Both the position numbers and the translations under genes were made by a program. From positions 1,688,501 through 1,752,500 of the forward strand of contig CAJHZI010000811.1 in the NCBI GenBank assembly GCA_905160935.1: a DNA stretch of 64,000 nucleotides. Reading direction: 5' to 3'. This DNA comes from Enchytraeus crypticus. Lineage: Eukaryota; Annelida; Clitellata; Enchytraeida; Enchytraeidae. Position 1 is the stretch's first letter. Every line of letters begins with the position of its first letter. The notes beneath the pieces are model-generated. The model saw nothing but the letters and a program-made list of their open reading frames with translations. It was not told where the DNA came from and searched no databases. Positions 1 through 10,500 of the stretch are shown here, in pieces.

Positions 1-214
1 ACGCCATGTGTTCTAGAACGTCTAGCGTAGGGGTAAGGTCATGAAGCTTTAAATGGCAGATCCTGAGATAAATTGAACCCTCGTGGGTTCGAATCCCAGC
101 TGCGCTGATCTGATAGTAAAATCTCGGACATTCACTGGACTGGTTATACGGAAAATGGACTAAGTTGCCTAACGGTTTAGACATGTGGTATTAAAAATGA
201 TAGATATCGACATA
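1..214 (+). mobile_element. tRNA-derived SINE, family B (5' portion, split by LINE)
   Basis: A tRNA-like head with a B box reading GGGTTCGAATCC lies at about 88-99, and an A-box-like stretch precedes it. The body and the 3' part (ending near the ACATGTGGTATT motif at 180) match minus-strand copies at 20390-20590, 34950-35112 and 53395-53612. The copy is interrupted at 215 by the LINE; its 3' end resumes at about 1764. Confidence 0.75.
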
Positions 215-1763
215 AATAATAAAAGAAGAAAATATCATAGAAGACGATAAAAGGGGCCCCGATTTACTGAAGGAGGAAATTTATTCTGCAATTAACAGTA
301 TCAAGAAGGGGATGGCAGCAGGAATAGATGAAATCCCAGCAGAATTCTTGAAAATGTTGGAAGGAAACACTCAAAAAGTTAATGGAGGTATGTATGGAAG
401 TGTACAATACAGGTATTTGGCCAGACGGACGACTTTACCAAGTCAGTGATGATTCCAATTCCCAAAAGAACCAATGCAGTGGAATGTTCGGATTACAGAA
501 CAATCAGGTTAATACCTCATGCATCGAAGATCTTATTAAAGACAGTAAATAATCGCATTCAGTCGAAAGCAGAGATGATACTGAGCAAGACACAATTTGG
601 TTTTAGGAAAGGATGCGGCACAAGAGAAGCAATAGGTATAATGCGGGTTCTTTGCGAAAGAAGCTTAGAATATGGAAATGACGTTTTTGTATGCTTTGTA
701 GACTTCGAGAAGGCCTTTGACAGGATTGATTGGATAACGAAGATGAATATCTTAAAAAGAATAGGAATTTACTGGAGAGATAGAAGATTAATTTTGAACT
801 TGTACGTGAATCAAAGAGCAGTAATCAAAATCCAACAAGAATACTCAGAAGAAGGTGAAATAGGACGTGGAGTAAGACAAGGTTATAGCATTTCGCCGCT
901 GCTGTTTAACATTTACGCTGAGGCAATGATGGAGGAAGCCATGGAAGACTTGGAAGAAGAAATAAAAGTAGGAGGGAATTTGTACAAGATGTACGATTTG
1001 CAGATGACCGAGGAATGGTAGCGGGCAGCGAGATTGGATTGCAGAAGATAATGGATAGGCTGAATGATACGGCCCTAAGATATGGCATGAAGATTAATAT
1101 AAAAAAGACCAAGGTTAGGAGATTGTCAAATAATAAAGGTTAAGGTAATATCACAATAAATGGTATGAAATTGAAACAGGTAAGGAGTTTCAAATATTTG
1201 GGTCATACTATAACCGATGATGGGAAATGTGAGACGGAAATATGCAGTAGGATTGCACAAGCAAAAGCGGCCTTTGGTAGTAGTAAAGAACTATTAACAA
1301 AAAGTCTAAAGAAAGACACAAAGATCAAGATAGTGAAAACTTTGGTTTGGACCACGCTATTGTATGGATGTGAAACATGGACCTTAAGGAAGGAAGATAT
1401 TTGGAAACTGGAGGCATTGGAAATGTGGATTTGGAGAAGAATGGAGAGGATTAGCTAGACTCAAAAGGTTACAAATGAGGAAGTCCTGGAGAGAGTTGGC
1501 ACAGATAGGCAGTTGATAAATGTATTAAGAAATAGAAAGAAGAGATGGATAGGACACATTCTAAGGGGTAAAGGTCTATTAAAAGAGGTTATAGAAGGTA
1601 GAATGGAAGGAAAAAGAGGCAGGGTCATGCCGAGATTAGGTATGTTAGATGATTTAAAGACCCAAAGACCCACTCATATGTGGAAATGAAGAGGAAGGCG
1701 GAAGACAGAGAAGAGTGGAGGCGTTATGTACCATGGACCTGCCAGTAGGCAGTGCACTAAGAG
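215..1763 (+). mobile_element. 5'-truncated non-LTR retrotransposon (LINE) with decayed reverse transcriptase
   Basis: The reading frame at 446-1021 encodes reverse transcriptase blocks: a QFGFRKGCGTREA segment, the VDFEKAFDRIDW block and the GVRQGYSISPLLFNIYAE block. The catalytic FADD box is present at 997-1008 but in another frame, so there is a frameshift near 990. A stop follows near 1140, and the 3' part (1165-1458) has the KYLGHTITDDGKCETEI and LLYGCETWTLRKEDIWKLEA blocks, then a stop and a further decayed stretch ending in a YRRYVPW-like segment. The element is bracketed by a 13-bp duplication AGATATCGACATA (202-214 and 1764-1776). It has no intact ORF and lacks the endonuclease, so it is dead. 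The clade cannot be settled by eye. Confidence 0.9.
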
Positions 1764-1764
1764 A
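1726..1764 (+). repeat. LINE 3' terminal stem-loop and short GA tail
   Basis: The LINE ends with CTGCC-AGTA-GGCAG, a 5-bp stem with a 4-nt loop, then TGCACTAAGAGAGA. The same end is seen in truncated copies elsewhere in the window, often followed by long GA (or CT on the other strand) repeats. Confidence 0.7.
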
Positions 1765-1802
1765 GATATCGACATAGTTGATCATTTCACTATAATGCGT
1801 GT
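1764..1802 (+). mobile_element. SINE family B, 3' remnant after LINE insertion
   Basis: After the LINE the sequence continues as GATATCGACATAGTTGATCATTTC, which matches the reverse complement of 53400-53430 in an uninterrupted family B copy. It is therefore the displaced 3' end of the element at 1-214. Confidence 0.7.
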
Positions 1803-2590
1803 TTACTTTTTTTCAACACTATAGGCTACATGACATGCATGAAGGGGTAATAGCCGTTTTTTATGAGTTCCAGGTGTCTATAGATTCTGCATTTCTGATG
1901 GCAGAAGAGTACTAGAGATGAAGAAAGAGTCGACTCTCGCAGGGTAAAGCGCTGACAAAGAGTCCGTGATGATGACAAGATCTATTGTGATGTGATCCAA
2001 GTGATCTAAGTGATCTAATAGTGATATAAGTGATCTAAGAGTGAAGATGAGAGATTTAGGGTATGGTTATCCGAGTGCCAATGTTGACGTGGTGTACAGC
2101 ATTGCGGATTTGAGCAAGCTATTGAACAGCTGAGTTGACTGATCTGGTGATTGGTCAACACGAATGTTTAGACCACCAGTGATGACATAGTCAGCGTTAG
2201 ACGAAGTGTGAGATCAAAGCAGCGAACTCTCTGCAAAGAATTATATCTCTGGACGTAGCACGCTACTGATAAGCAAATAACCAACTACCAAATTATATAA
2301 CATAACATAACATAACAACTATTAGAGTGCTACAGTCATCAATGACAACATCGAGCACTATTGAGACAAAATCAAGCCGGCTAGCATAAAGAAGGTCCAA
2401 AACGGTGCAAATTCCAAAATCCAATTAATCAGTCCAAAGTAAACTTAAATGGTATTTCACATGTCATACATCTGTACGTTATACACTTATAAAAAATATA
2501 ATTACGTATAATGGCGTTATGATGTTTATACGCCGCTATTTATAGAAAATCTTTAGATCTTTGGCTTGAAATTCCTTAAAGTAACTGTAT
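1803..2590. other. intergenic, no gene recognised
   Basis: No coding signal seen. There is a short GTGATCTAA tandem stretch at about 1990-2045 and a TAACA pentamer run at 2298-2318 resembling the (TTATG)n tail of 5S-derived SINEs on the opposite strand. A copy of the hairpin repeat family lies at 2325-2358. Confidence 0.4.
2325..2358 (-). repeat. hairpin repeat family H, minus-strand copy
   Basis: It reads AGTGCTACAGTCATCAATG followed by ACAACATCGAGCACT, the reverse complement of copies at 6279, 39657, 49697, 54944 and 58206. The two ends are imperfect inverted repeats. Confidence 0.6.
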
Positions 2591-2591
2591 T

Positions 2592-2710
2592 GGCTGGAGC
2601 CAATGGCAATGTCGGTAAGATAATTATTTCCAATACTGGTCTCGCCCGTCACTGACATAGCTTTCGAGTGAAGAAACTGACGGTAACATTAGATTTACCA
2701 GCTTTTTATT
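2592..2710 (+). mobile_element. tRNA-derived SINE, family A
   Basis: It begins GGCTGGAGCCAATGGCAATG and ends in the family tail CTTTCGAGTGAAGAAACTGA... TTACCAGCTTTTT. The middle (B box region) is decayed. Confidence 0.75.
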
Positions 2711-3040
2711 TTAAAATGCTTCTAAAGGATTTTATAATCGCTGCTCTTGTTGGATAGTTATATACAGGCTGTACTATAATAAGCTTATTTACAGATTAAA
2801 AAGGTATTAAATTAAGTTCTAAATGAGATATTGTTTAGTCATTTATTAGCTCGCTAGGATCAACGCTTCCACAATCCACAAATCCTGCGATGGTCCTATT
2901 TTCAGTTTCATCCGAGGTGAGAGGAAAACATGGACCTACAAGAGTTCACGCAGATAAATATGACTGGACTCCTCGCTTCATTGGCTCCACACACCACTCT
3001 ATACCATATATCATTTATCAATAGATCCGTGGTCTCAATC

Positions 3041-3048
3041 TCTCTCCG

Positions 3049-3084
<36 letters not shown>

Positions 3085-3110
3085 TCTATCTCTCTATTTC
3101 TCTGTCTCTG

Positions 3111-3169
<59 letters not shown>

Positions 3170-3330
3170 AACTCTCTCTCTCTTTTTCTCTCTCCCTCTC
3201 TATATTTATCTGTCAATCTATCTCTATCTCTCCATTTCTCTATCTATCTATCTATTTCTCTCTCTCTCTCTCTCTCTCTCCTTCTCTCTCTCTCTCACTC
3301 ACTCTCTCTCTCTCTCTCTCTTTGACAATC
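3041..3330. repeat. CT-rich microsatellite
   Basis: About 290 bp of (CT)n interspersed with TATC and TGTC units. Open frames here encode only Ser/Leu repeats. Confidence 0.9.
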
Positions 3331-3449
3331 TAGCACAGCTATACCAGTCTTTTGAATGATGATAGGCCGTGTGACTTTTTTCATTTGTGCGACATACTGC
3401 ATACCTCGATCCCCGTCCCGCTGCAATTGAATTAGAAATAGTAGTACCA

Positions 3450-4035
3450 TGAAATGGAACATCATATCATCATCTACATCATCATCATTATCATCATCAT
3501 ATTAACAATAATAATCATCATCATCATTACTATCATCGTCGTCGCCATCGGCGTTGCCGTTCGTTCATCACACATCACTTCACCACCTCTTCCTCACCAC
3601 TACCACCACCGCACCATTGCGATCACCATACTACTACCACCAGCATCACACCACAAGTACCACCATCACACCAATACCACCACCACCACAATAATCATCA
3701 TCACGCCATCACCTCCATAATCACACCACCAGGTTTTCCACCACCATCATCACACCACCACCACTACCAAACCACTACCACTACCACCACCAGTACCACC
3801 ATTAAACTATTACTACCTCCACACCACTACCACCACTATCACACCATCAGCATACCACTACCATCAACACCGTTACTACCACCAAGACTAGCAAACCAGC
3901 AGCTCAAACACAACACCACTACCACCACCACCATTACCGCTACCACTATCATCATCACCATCACCACTACCACCAACTCCACATCTTTACCATCACCACC
4001 AGTAAAACCACCAGCAGGCCAATACCACCACCACC
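3450..4035. repeat. CAC/ATC-type trinucleotide-rich tract
   Basis: Nearly 600 bp of degenerate ATC, CAC and ACC triplets. An 88-codon open frame is a by-product of the composition. Confidence 0.85.
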
Positions 4036-4139
4036 AGCGTCTTTAATAGTCATCGCCAGGAGTTAAAGAGCGATTAGATAGTGCAAGAAAATTACACTCC
4101 TTTCGTTGCCTTCGCTGAGGCCGAGAAGAATAAAACCAA

Positions 4140-4200
4140 ATCCAGGACCAGTCCGTCACTGACATCACTTTAGAAGGGTGAAACTGACGTTAACTCAGGT
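4140..4200 (+). mobile_element. SINE family A, 3' fragment
   Basis: CCGTCACTGACATCACTTT and GAAACTGACGTTAA mark the family A tail; the tRNA-like head is missing. Confidence 0.6.
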
Positions 4201-4577
4201 GCATATTCGATGTGGTCGATCTGTAAGAAACACTGGAAGTTCTCGGTGGATATTTTCAAGACTTTCTCGGATGGAATCAGCAAGGGATACGTTTGGAGAC
4301 CCATTCATCATAAATTCTGGAATGAAAGCCATGTGAAGGATTAGGCAGGCATGAAGATGTGTCAGGTTTAAGTGTTTGATCGTATCGCGTTGATCTACTG
4401 AGATCAACCGATGTTCAATACTTGATTACTTGATCTACGTCTAGTTCTCTGCCTACCCTTAGCCTTTCTTTGAAACTCTTCCTGAATTTCTCTCTCTCTC
4501 TCTCTCTCGAACTTTCACTCTCTATCGATCTTTCTCCCTCTCACTATCACTCTGTCTCGCTCTTTCTTTCACTCTCT

Positions 4578-4579
4578 CT

Positions 4580-4650
<71 letters not shown>

Positions 4651-4847
4651 ATATATACATGTATATATATATATATACAGTATATATATACATGTATATA
4701 TTTATATATATATATACATATATGTATATATATAATGTAAATACAGTATGCATTATGATATATACCGGTATATATACATGTATGCATATATATATATACA
4801 TATTATATATATATATATATAAATATATATAAATTAAAGACATTATT

Positions 4848-4892
<45 letters not shown>

Positions 4893-4919
4893 TATATAAG
4901 TATACGTAAATATATATAG

Positions 4920-4956
<37 letters not shown>

Positions 4957-5026
4957 CTGCACTACAAATACTGGCCTATAATATATGTATATATATATAT
5001 TTATATACTGCACTACAAATACTGGC

Positions 5027-5110
<84 letters not shown>
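4578..5110. repeat. AT dinucleotide microsatellite block
   Basis: Long (TA)n tracts broken by short unique pieces. The tract from 5033 to 5105 forms the spacer of an inverted repeat. Confidence 0.9.
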
Positions 5111-5114
<4 letters not shown>

Positions 5115-5140
5115 GTCAGTATTTGTAGTGCAGTATATAC
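4953..5140. repeat. inverted repeat around an AT tract
   Basis: The motif ACTGCACTACAAATACTGGC occurs twice in direct order (4956 and 5008 regions) and once inverted at 5112-5135, where it reads GTCAGTATTTGTAGTGCAGT. The inverted pair differs at one base and is separated only by (AT)n, so the region can fold into one long hairpin. Confidence 0.75.
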
Positions 5141-5572
5141 ACAACGGGACTGATTAAAGATTAATCTCCAATCCACTATTGAAGCATCGTCCACTACATG
5201 TCCGGGCAGACTCAGAGGTCAGTTTGGGGTCAAGTTACGGACGGGCTATTGTTATATATTGCATTAGGCCGGACCTACTGCCCTCGGATACTATTGTATT
5301 CTATCCGTCTCGCTTCCTGTATCCGGTACGGAGATTGGATGTAGTTCTCTGAATGGAGACTGGATTGAGCCGGACACTACCGTTTTGTTGATCGATCTAC
5401 CGTAACTTAATTAATCGAGATATATCGACCGGTATCTAGACGTAATGTATAAACTAAAGATAAATGTGGCTCAATTATTGAATAATTTAATATACTATGT
5501 GCTATGTGGAATGTTATAAATATATTTTTTTGCTGTTGTTACTGTTGTTCAACTACATATGTAACTACATAT

Positions 5573-5680
5573 ATGCGGATCAGTATGTGCGGGGTTCAAA
5601 TCGTTCGCCCGTCACTGAAATAGCTTTCGAGTGAGGAAACTGACGTTAACATTAGCTTTACCAGCTTTTTGCATTTAGTC
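5573..5680 (+). mobile_element. tRNA-derived SINE, family A
   Basis: It holds the TGCGGGGTTCAAATCGTTCG B-box region and the tail CTTTCGAGTGAGGAAACTGA, ending in TTTACCAGCTTTTT. Confidence 0.8.
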
Positions 5681-5699
5681 TATCAATCAATCAGTCAGA

Positions 5700-6125
5700 C
5701 AACATGTAAGTACTAGTCTTGTAGTATGTGGGCATCATATTCAACATGTAAGGACAAGCCAAGTAGTGTGTGGGCATCATGTACAACAAGTAAGGACTAG
5801 CCCAGTAGTCTGTGGGCATCAGATACAACATGTAAGTACTAGCCAAGTAGTCTGTGGGCATCAGATACAACATGTAAGTACTAGCCAAGTAGTCTGTGGG
5901 CATCAGATACAACATGTAAGTACTAGCCAAGTAGTCTGTGGGCATCAGATACAACATGTAAGGACTAGCCCAATAGTCTGTGGGCATCATATACAACATG
6001 TAAAGACTAGCCCAATAGTCTGTGGGCATCATATACAACATGTAAAGACTAGCCCAGTAGTCTGTGGGAATCATATACAACATGTAAGGACTAGCCCAGT
6101 AGTATGTGGGCATCATATACAATAT
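5700..6125. repeat. 42-bp tandem array (about ten copies)
   Basis: The unit contains TGTGGGCATCATATACAACA and TAAGGACTAGCCCAGTA. Since 42 is a multiple of three, open frames of 140-149 codons exist on both strands, made of a 14-residue repeat; no start context or homology suggests they are genes. The array ends in a hairpin (6099-6147). Confidence 0.9.
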
Positions 6126-6147
6126 GTATATGATGCCCACATACTAC
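6099..6147. repeat. perfect 23-bp hairpin at end of the 42-bp array
   Basis: The arms 6099-6121 and 6125-6147 are exact reverse complements around a 3-nt spacer. The right arm is an inverted copy of the preceding array unit. Confidence 0.95.
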
Positions 6148-6278
6148 TCATACTACCACATATTGCGCCCAAACCACCTTTTCTTTAATTCCCCTTTACT
6201 TTGGACTGACTTTCTGGATTTTGGAATTGCACCGTTTTTGGATCTTCTTTTTGTTGGTCGGCTTGATTTTGTCTTAAT

Positions 6279-6330
6279 AGTGCTCGATGTTGTCATTGAT
6301 GACTGTAGCACTCTAATTGTTGTTAATTAA
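6279..6330 (+). repeat. hairpin repeat family H
   Basis: TAGTGCTCGATGTTGTCAT followed by TGATGACTGTAGCACT and a GTTGTT tail. The TAGTGCT and AGCACT ends pair. Confidence 0.65.
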
Positions 6331-7114
6331 TTGTTAACAATTGTAAGGAGTAACCCAGTAGTAACTGCGCACGCATCTCAAGCACTCGCTTCGATAAGTA
6401 CAGTGTGCAGTGATAAGATATGGACAGATCTCAAATCCATGATCTGCAGTTGGTAACACAGATGCAAGGGTATCCATATTCGTAACAACTTTATAGTACA
6501 GTAGCGCTGCAGTACTGATGCAAAGAGTGATTATAGTAAATCCGCTCGCAAGACCGCCATATTTTATCCGTTTGTGATATATTACACTAAACAACTAACA
6601 ATAAAGGGCTAGAAATAGTATTGCAGTTGTGAAATGTACTTACTTGGTTGTTTTTTTATATCAAAGAGAAACTCTTGTTCGAATGTAATTTAAAGCTACT
6701 TAACCCTTATGTTATACAGTAATGTTCGATTTTTCAATGCATTATTTTACTGATATTAAGATGTTAATATTGTTTGTTGAAGGCAGTATAAAAGTAAATA
6801 TCAAACGTTAACTGATTCGCATAAAGCTTGAAAATAGCTTAGGATTACCTCTTAATTATCATCCGGCCGGTTTAGCGTATTAAGGACTTTTCATCCTTTG
6901 GCGATTTACAATTAAAAAACGAAAATAGATTACCGAACTGACATTTACATCGTATGCAGAAATTTCAGTTACTCAAATAAAGAAGTGCTGAAATGAATAA
7001 TAGGTATACACTGGTCATCTGGAACGTTGTACAGTATATTCTTATGAACAAAGATTAGAATGAAGAAAGCTGTTTAATTGTATCATATTAATTCTATTTT
7101 AAATTGTTAGCGAG
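6331..7114. other. intergenic region and probable 5' leader of gene 1
   Basis: No coding potential recognised. A TATAAAAG sequence lies at 6787-6794, about 320 bp before the gene 1 start codon. Confidence 0.3.
6787..6794 (+). promoter_or_regulatory. candidate TATA box for gene 1
   Basis: A perfect TATAAAAG. A start site about 30 bp downstream would give a leader of about 300 nt. No convincing initiator is seen, so this is only a candidate. Confidence 0.25.
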
Positions 7115-7196
7115 ATGAAATCAGCAATGCCTTGTAACGGATTACAAAAGCTTGGTTTAGTAGTAATTGTTTGGCTGATATCGATCGAGGGCAAAG
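7115..7196 (+). CDS. gene 1 exon 1: signal peptide
   Basis: ATG at 7115 starts MKSAMPCNGLQKLGLVVIVW, a typical signal peptide with a hydrophobic core ending around LISIEG. The donor AAAG|GTTGGT leaves one base, which joins GC of exon 2 to make a Gly codon. An alternative donor at 7201 (G|GTAAAC) would break the frame. Confidence 0.75.
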
Positions 7197-7521
7197 GTTG
7201 GTAAACACTTCATTCACAGCTAACTTACACTTAGCTTAATTTATTGTTATTTCCGCTTAGCTAAATTTACAGCTAGTCTGTTTACAGGTGAAATTATTTT
7301 CAGTTGTTCGAATTTACAATTAACTTAATTTTCAGCAAATTTACACAGCTTGATTTTCAAATATTTACAGATAGATTAATTGACTATCAATTATGTAATA
7401 TTTAATAATTAACTAATTGGTATTCAAAGGAATATCATGATGATTTTGATGACGATGAAGACTATGATGATGATGCTGCTGATGATGTTAATGATGCTGA
7501 TGATGTTGGTGATGGTGATGG

Positions 7522-7556
<35 letters not shown>

Positions 7557-10500
7557 CTAATTATGATGGTGACGCTGGTGATGATGATTAATTGATTTGT
7601 ATTACTTAGCAGTTATGTAAGTGTCTTAGGTGCAGTCGATTTTCCTATGGTAGATATGGCTACTTGTTATGCTTTAAAAAATAGAATGAGCAGCTTGAAC
7701 GAGAAGTTGAAAATATATGATACAATAAATGCTATAAATGAATGACGAGTGATGCCTTTGGTCTCACTTAATCGATATACTTACATAGGTGTCTGCTTCG
7801 AAAAAGGGTAGCATAAGCTATGTTTGCGCAGATGCGATTATATGAAGTTGGACAAGCGATAAATATGATTCTTTATTTATCATTTAGTCCACTAAAACTT
7901 TCAGATTAGAATTACGTTTATCTTCAGATTCCAGTCTCAAAATCATACCAGTAATGAGACGTGCGGTGGGTTTGAAGCATAGTCCAGCTGATCAGCAGTT
8001 AGACAGCTTACCGATATGCTTTGGGCTGCACACGCTATGCGATTAGATAGCGAAGAATAGGGGTAAGATCCCAGCATGTCGGTAAGATATCCGATTTCCA
8101 ATCAGTATGTACGGGGTTCAAATTATGGGCTCATTGATTTAGCGCCGAGAGATGAAATAATGCAATGATCAACAACTGTTTTGTTTGGCTGGAGCCTGTG
8201 GGGAAGTCGGTAAATACTCGACAGCGGATCAGTATGAGCGAGGTTCAAATCCTGGGCTCGCACGTCTCTGAGATCGCTTTCGAGTGAGGAAATAGACGTT
8301 AACCTTAGCTTTAGCTTAGCTTTTTTATCAGTAGCAACACTGCATCAGATACTACATTCAATGATAAAACCCATTGGGTATTCTTATATTAATCATCTTA
8401 GAACAGTTGACTGAGACTTCACGTGCCATACTACCATAAAGATCTCTTTCTCTGCTTTGATCTGATCATCAGAGCTACACACCTGTGCTAATTGATTGTT
8501 CATTCTTGATCAGTCTAGACAGGTAAACGCGGTTCCGGATGTTGATAAATGTACAGAGCCGATAGCAGATTGCTAAGATGTCCGAGTCTGTATCGGTCAG
8601 TGGAGGGTTCAAATCCAATTCCTGGCACGTCACTTACAGTGCCATTGACAGCGTCATAATAAGTAGCATCGTCTCCATTCACACTTAACAATTCTATAGA
8701 ACCGTTTCTGGGCGAACCATTAGCGATACCAACGGTAATAGATATGTGTTAACAGATTAGCACTTAAGCAGACATGTATCATCAGATTAACACATTCCGC
8801 CTTACGCGGCCTTTGCCAAACGTACACTTCAATAGTAAAGCTTCAGAAAAAACGTCGACGCATGGCTTTAGAACATAAATTATGTAAGTATTTAGCAATT
8901 AGCATGCGCACCTGTGCATTGCAGACTGTCTGCTTATTTCTATATGTAACCCTATTTCACTTTATCGTCTGCCTATTTCTATGTCACCCTATTTCACCTT
9001 ATCGTCTGCCTATTTCTATGTCACCCTATTTCACCTTATCGTCTGCCTATTTCTATGTCACCCTATTTCACCCTATCATCTACCTATTTCTATATGTCAC
9101 CCTATTTCGCCCTATCGTCAGCCCATATGTACGATGTTTTACCTCATCAAATGTCATATCTTACTTACCTTCTGTCGCTTAGTTCACTTATCATACAGAA
9201 CCTATGAGACATCTCCAAATAGTTATCTCTCTCTTGGTGCATTGCCTACTGGCAGGTCCATTGTACATAACGCCTCCACTCCTCTCTATCTTCGGTTTTC
9301 CTCTTCATGTTCACATACAGTGGATATAACATTATTTTTAATAATAATGAATTAGGATTCTGGTTATGACGAGGTGGGCCCCTTGCCATCCAGATGGTGA
9401 TACACATTAATAAATGTTGCTATCAAATTCAATTTCTCGATTATATTTACTAAACTCTAAAAAATACCAATTGAGATCGATGCACTTTTAGATAAATAAT
9501 TAACTTGTCGACAGATTGATTGATTAATTGATTAATCAATTAGTTTCCTAAGAGATTGATTCAACTATTTATTAGTTCATTTAAAGAAGTCTTGCTAAAT
9601 CTGTCTGTTATCACTTGATCTATTATTATTATTATTATATTATTATTAGCGGAAGTAGAAACACAACTAACCGGATAGGCTTCCAGCTACAGACACTAAG
9701 CTGTAGAGCTGAAACGAATCCAATGCTTCCCGGACACTCATATCCCTTGTAGACACGAAACAGACGTCAAATTCTCCTTTACTTTAGTGTTTGATTTTCT
9801 AGAAGGGCAAAAGTTTTAGGTTTTAGCGTCTTTAGAACATTCGGTTCTATATTCGTCCTCCCTTCTCGAAAGCATATCAAAGACGAAGCTAGCTTTTGAT
9901 TTGAATCCTGGACCTCCTAATACGCAGTAGAATAATCTTCCAATATGCCTCCGGCTCGGGTTGATTAGTTGATTGATTGATCTTTCTGTACGATGCTGTT
10001 CGAAAAATATTTTAAATTAGCAGTGACCGACTCGCTTCAGAGTTGTTGCTATGTCGGTAAAACTGTATCGAATTTTAATCTCTCTGAAATTGCCGCACTC
10101 TTCCATCATTTGCCTTCCAATCTGTATTTGCAAAGTGACATCTTAGTGTAAGAGAGCAAGGAAAACCTGTAGAAGTTTTAGAGAGAAATTTCAAGGCAAA
10201 CAACTAATGTGATATAGTGAATTTATAGATATTTCCCTTATATTCAGAGGCGAATTCAAAATAAGAAAATCGATACAAATTATGGTTAAGTTTTAGGGTT
10301 ATGGGTTAGGTTTAGTGATAGGTTTAAGTTTGGCGTTAGGTTTAATTCGTAGAGAATGTGCATGAGCGTACGTGCAGAATCTCTTTGGAATGAGATAATA
10401 TAAGAGATCTACCAGTGACAACTTTTTAGAGATGAGATAATATAAGAGATTTAACAACTAGTGAAATATCTTTAGAGATGAGATAATATAAGAGATTTAA

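Noticed and set aside
446..1458. Intact reverse transcriptase gene
   Set aside because: A frameshift near 990 and stops near 1140 and 1456 break it; it is a dead, 5'-truncated LINE copy.
3454..3720. 88-codon ORF
   Set aside because: Entirely made of ATC/CAC triplets.
5691..6188. Long open frames on both strands (140-149 codons)
   Set aside because: They arise because the 42-bp repeat unit is a multiple of three; no start context, domains or splice support.
8862..9355. ORFs of 106 and 124 codons
   Set aside because: They consist of a tandem repeat and end in an antisense LINE tail.
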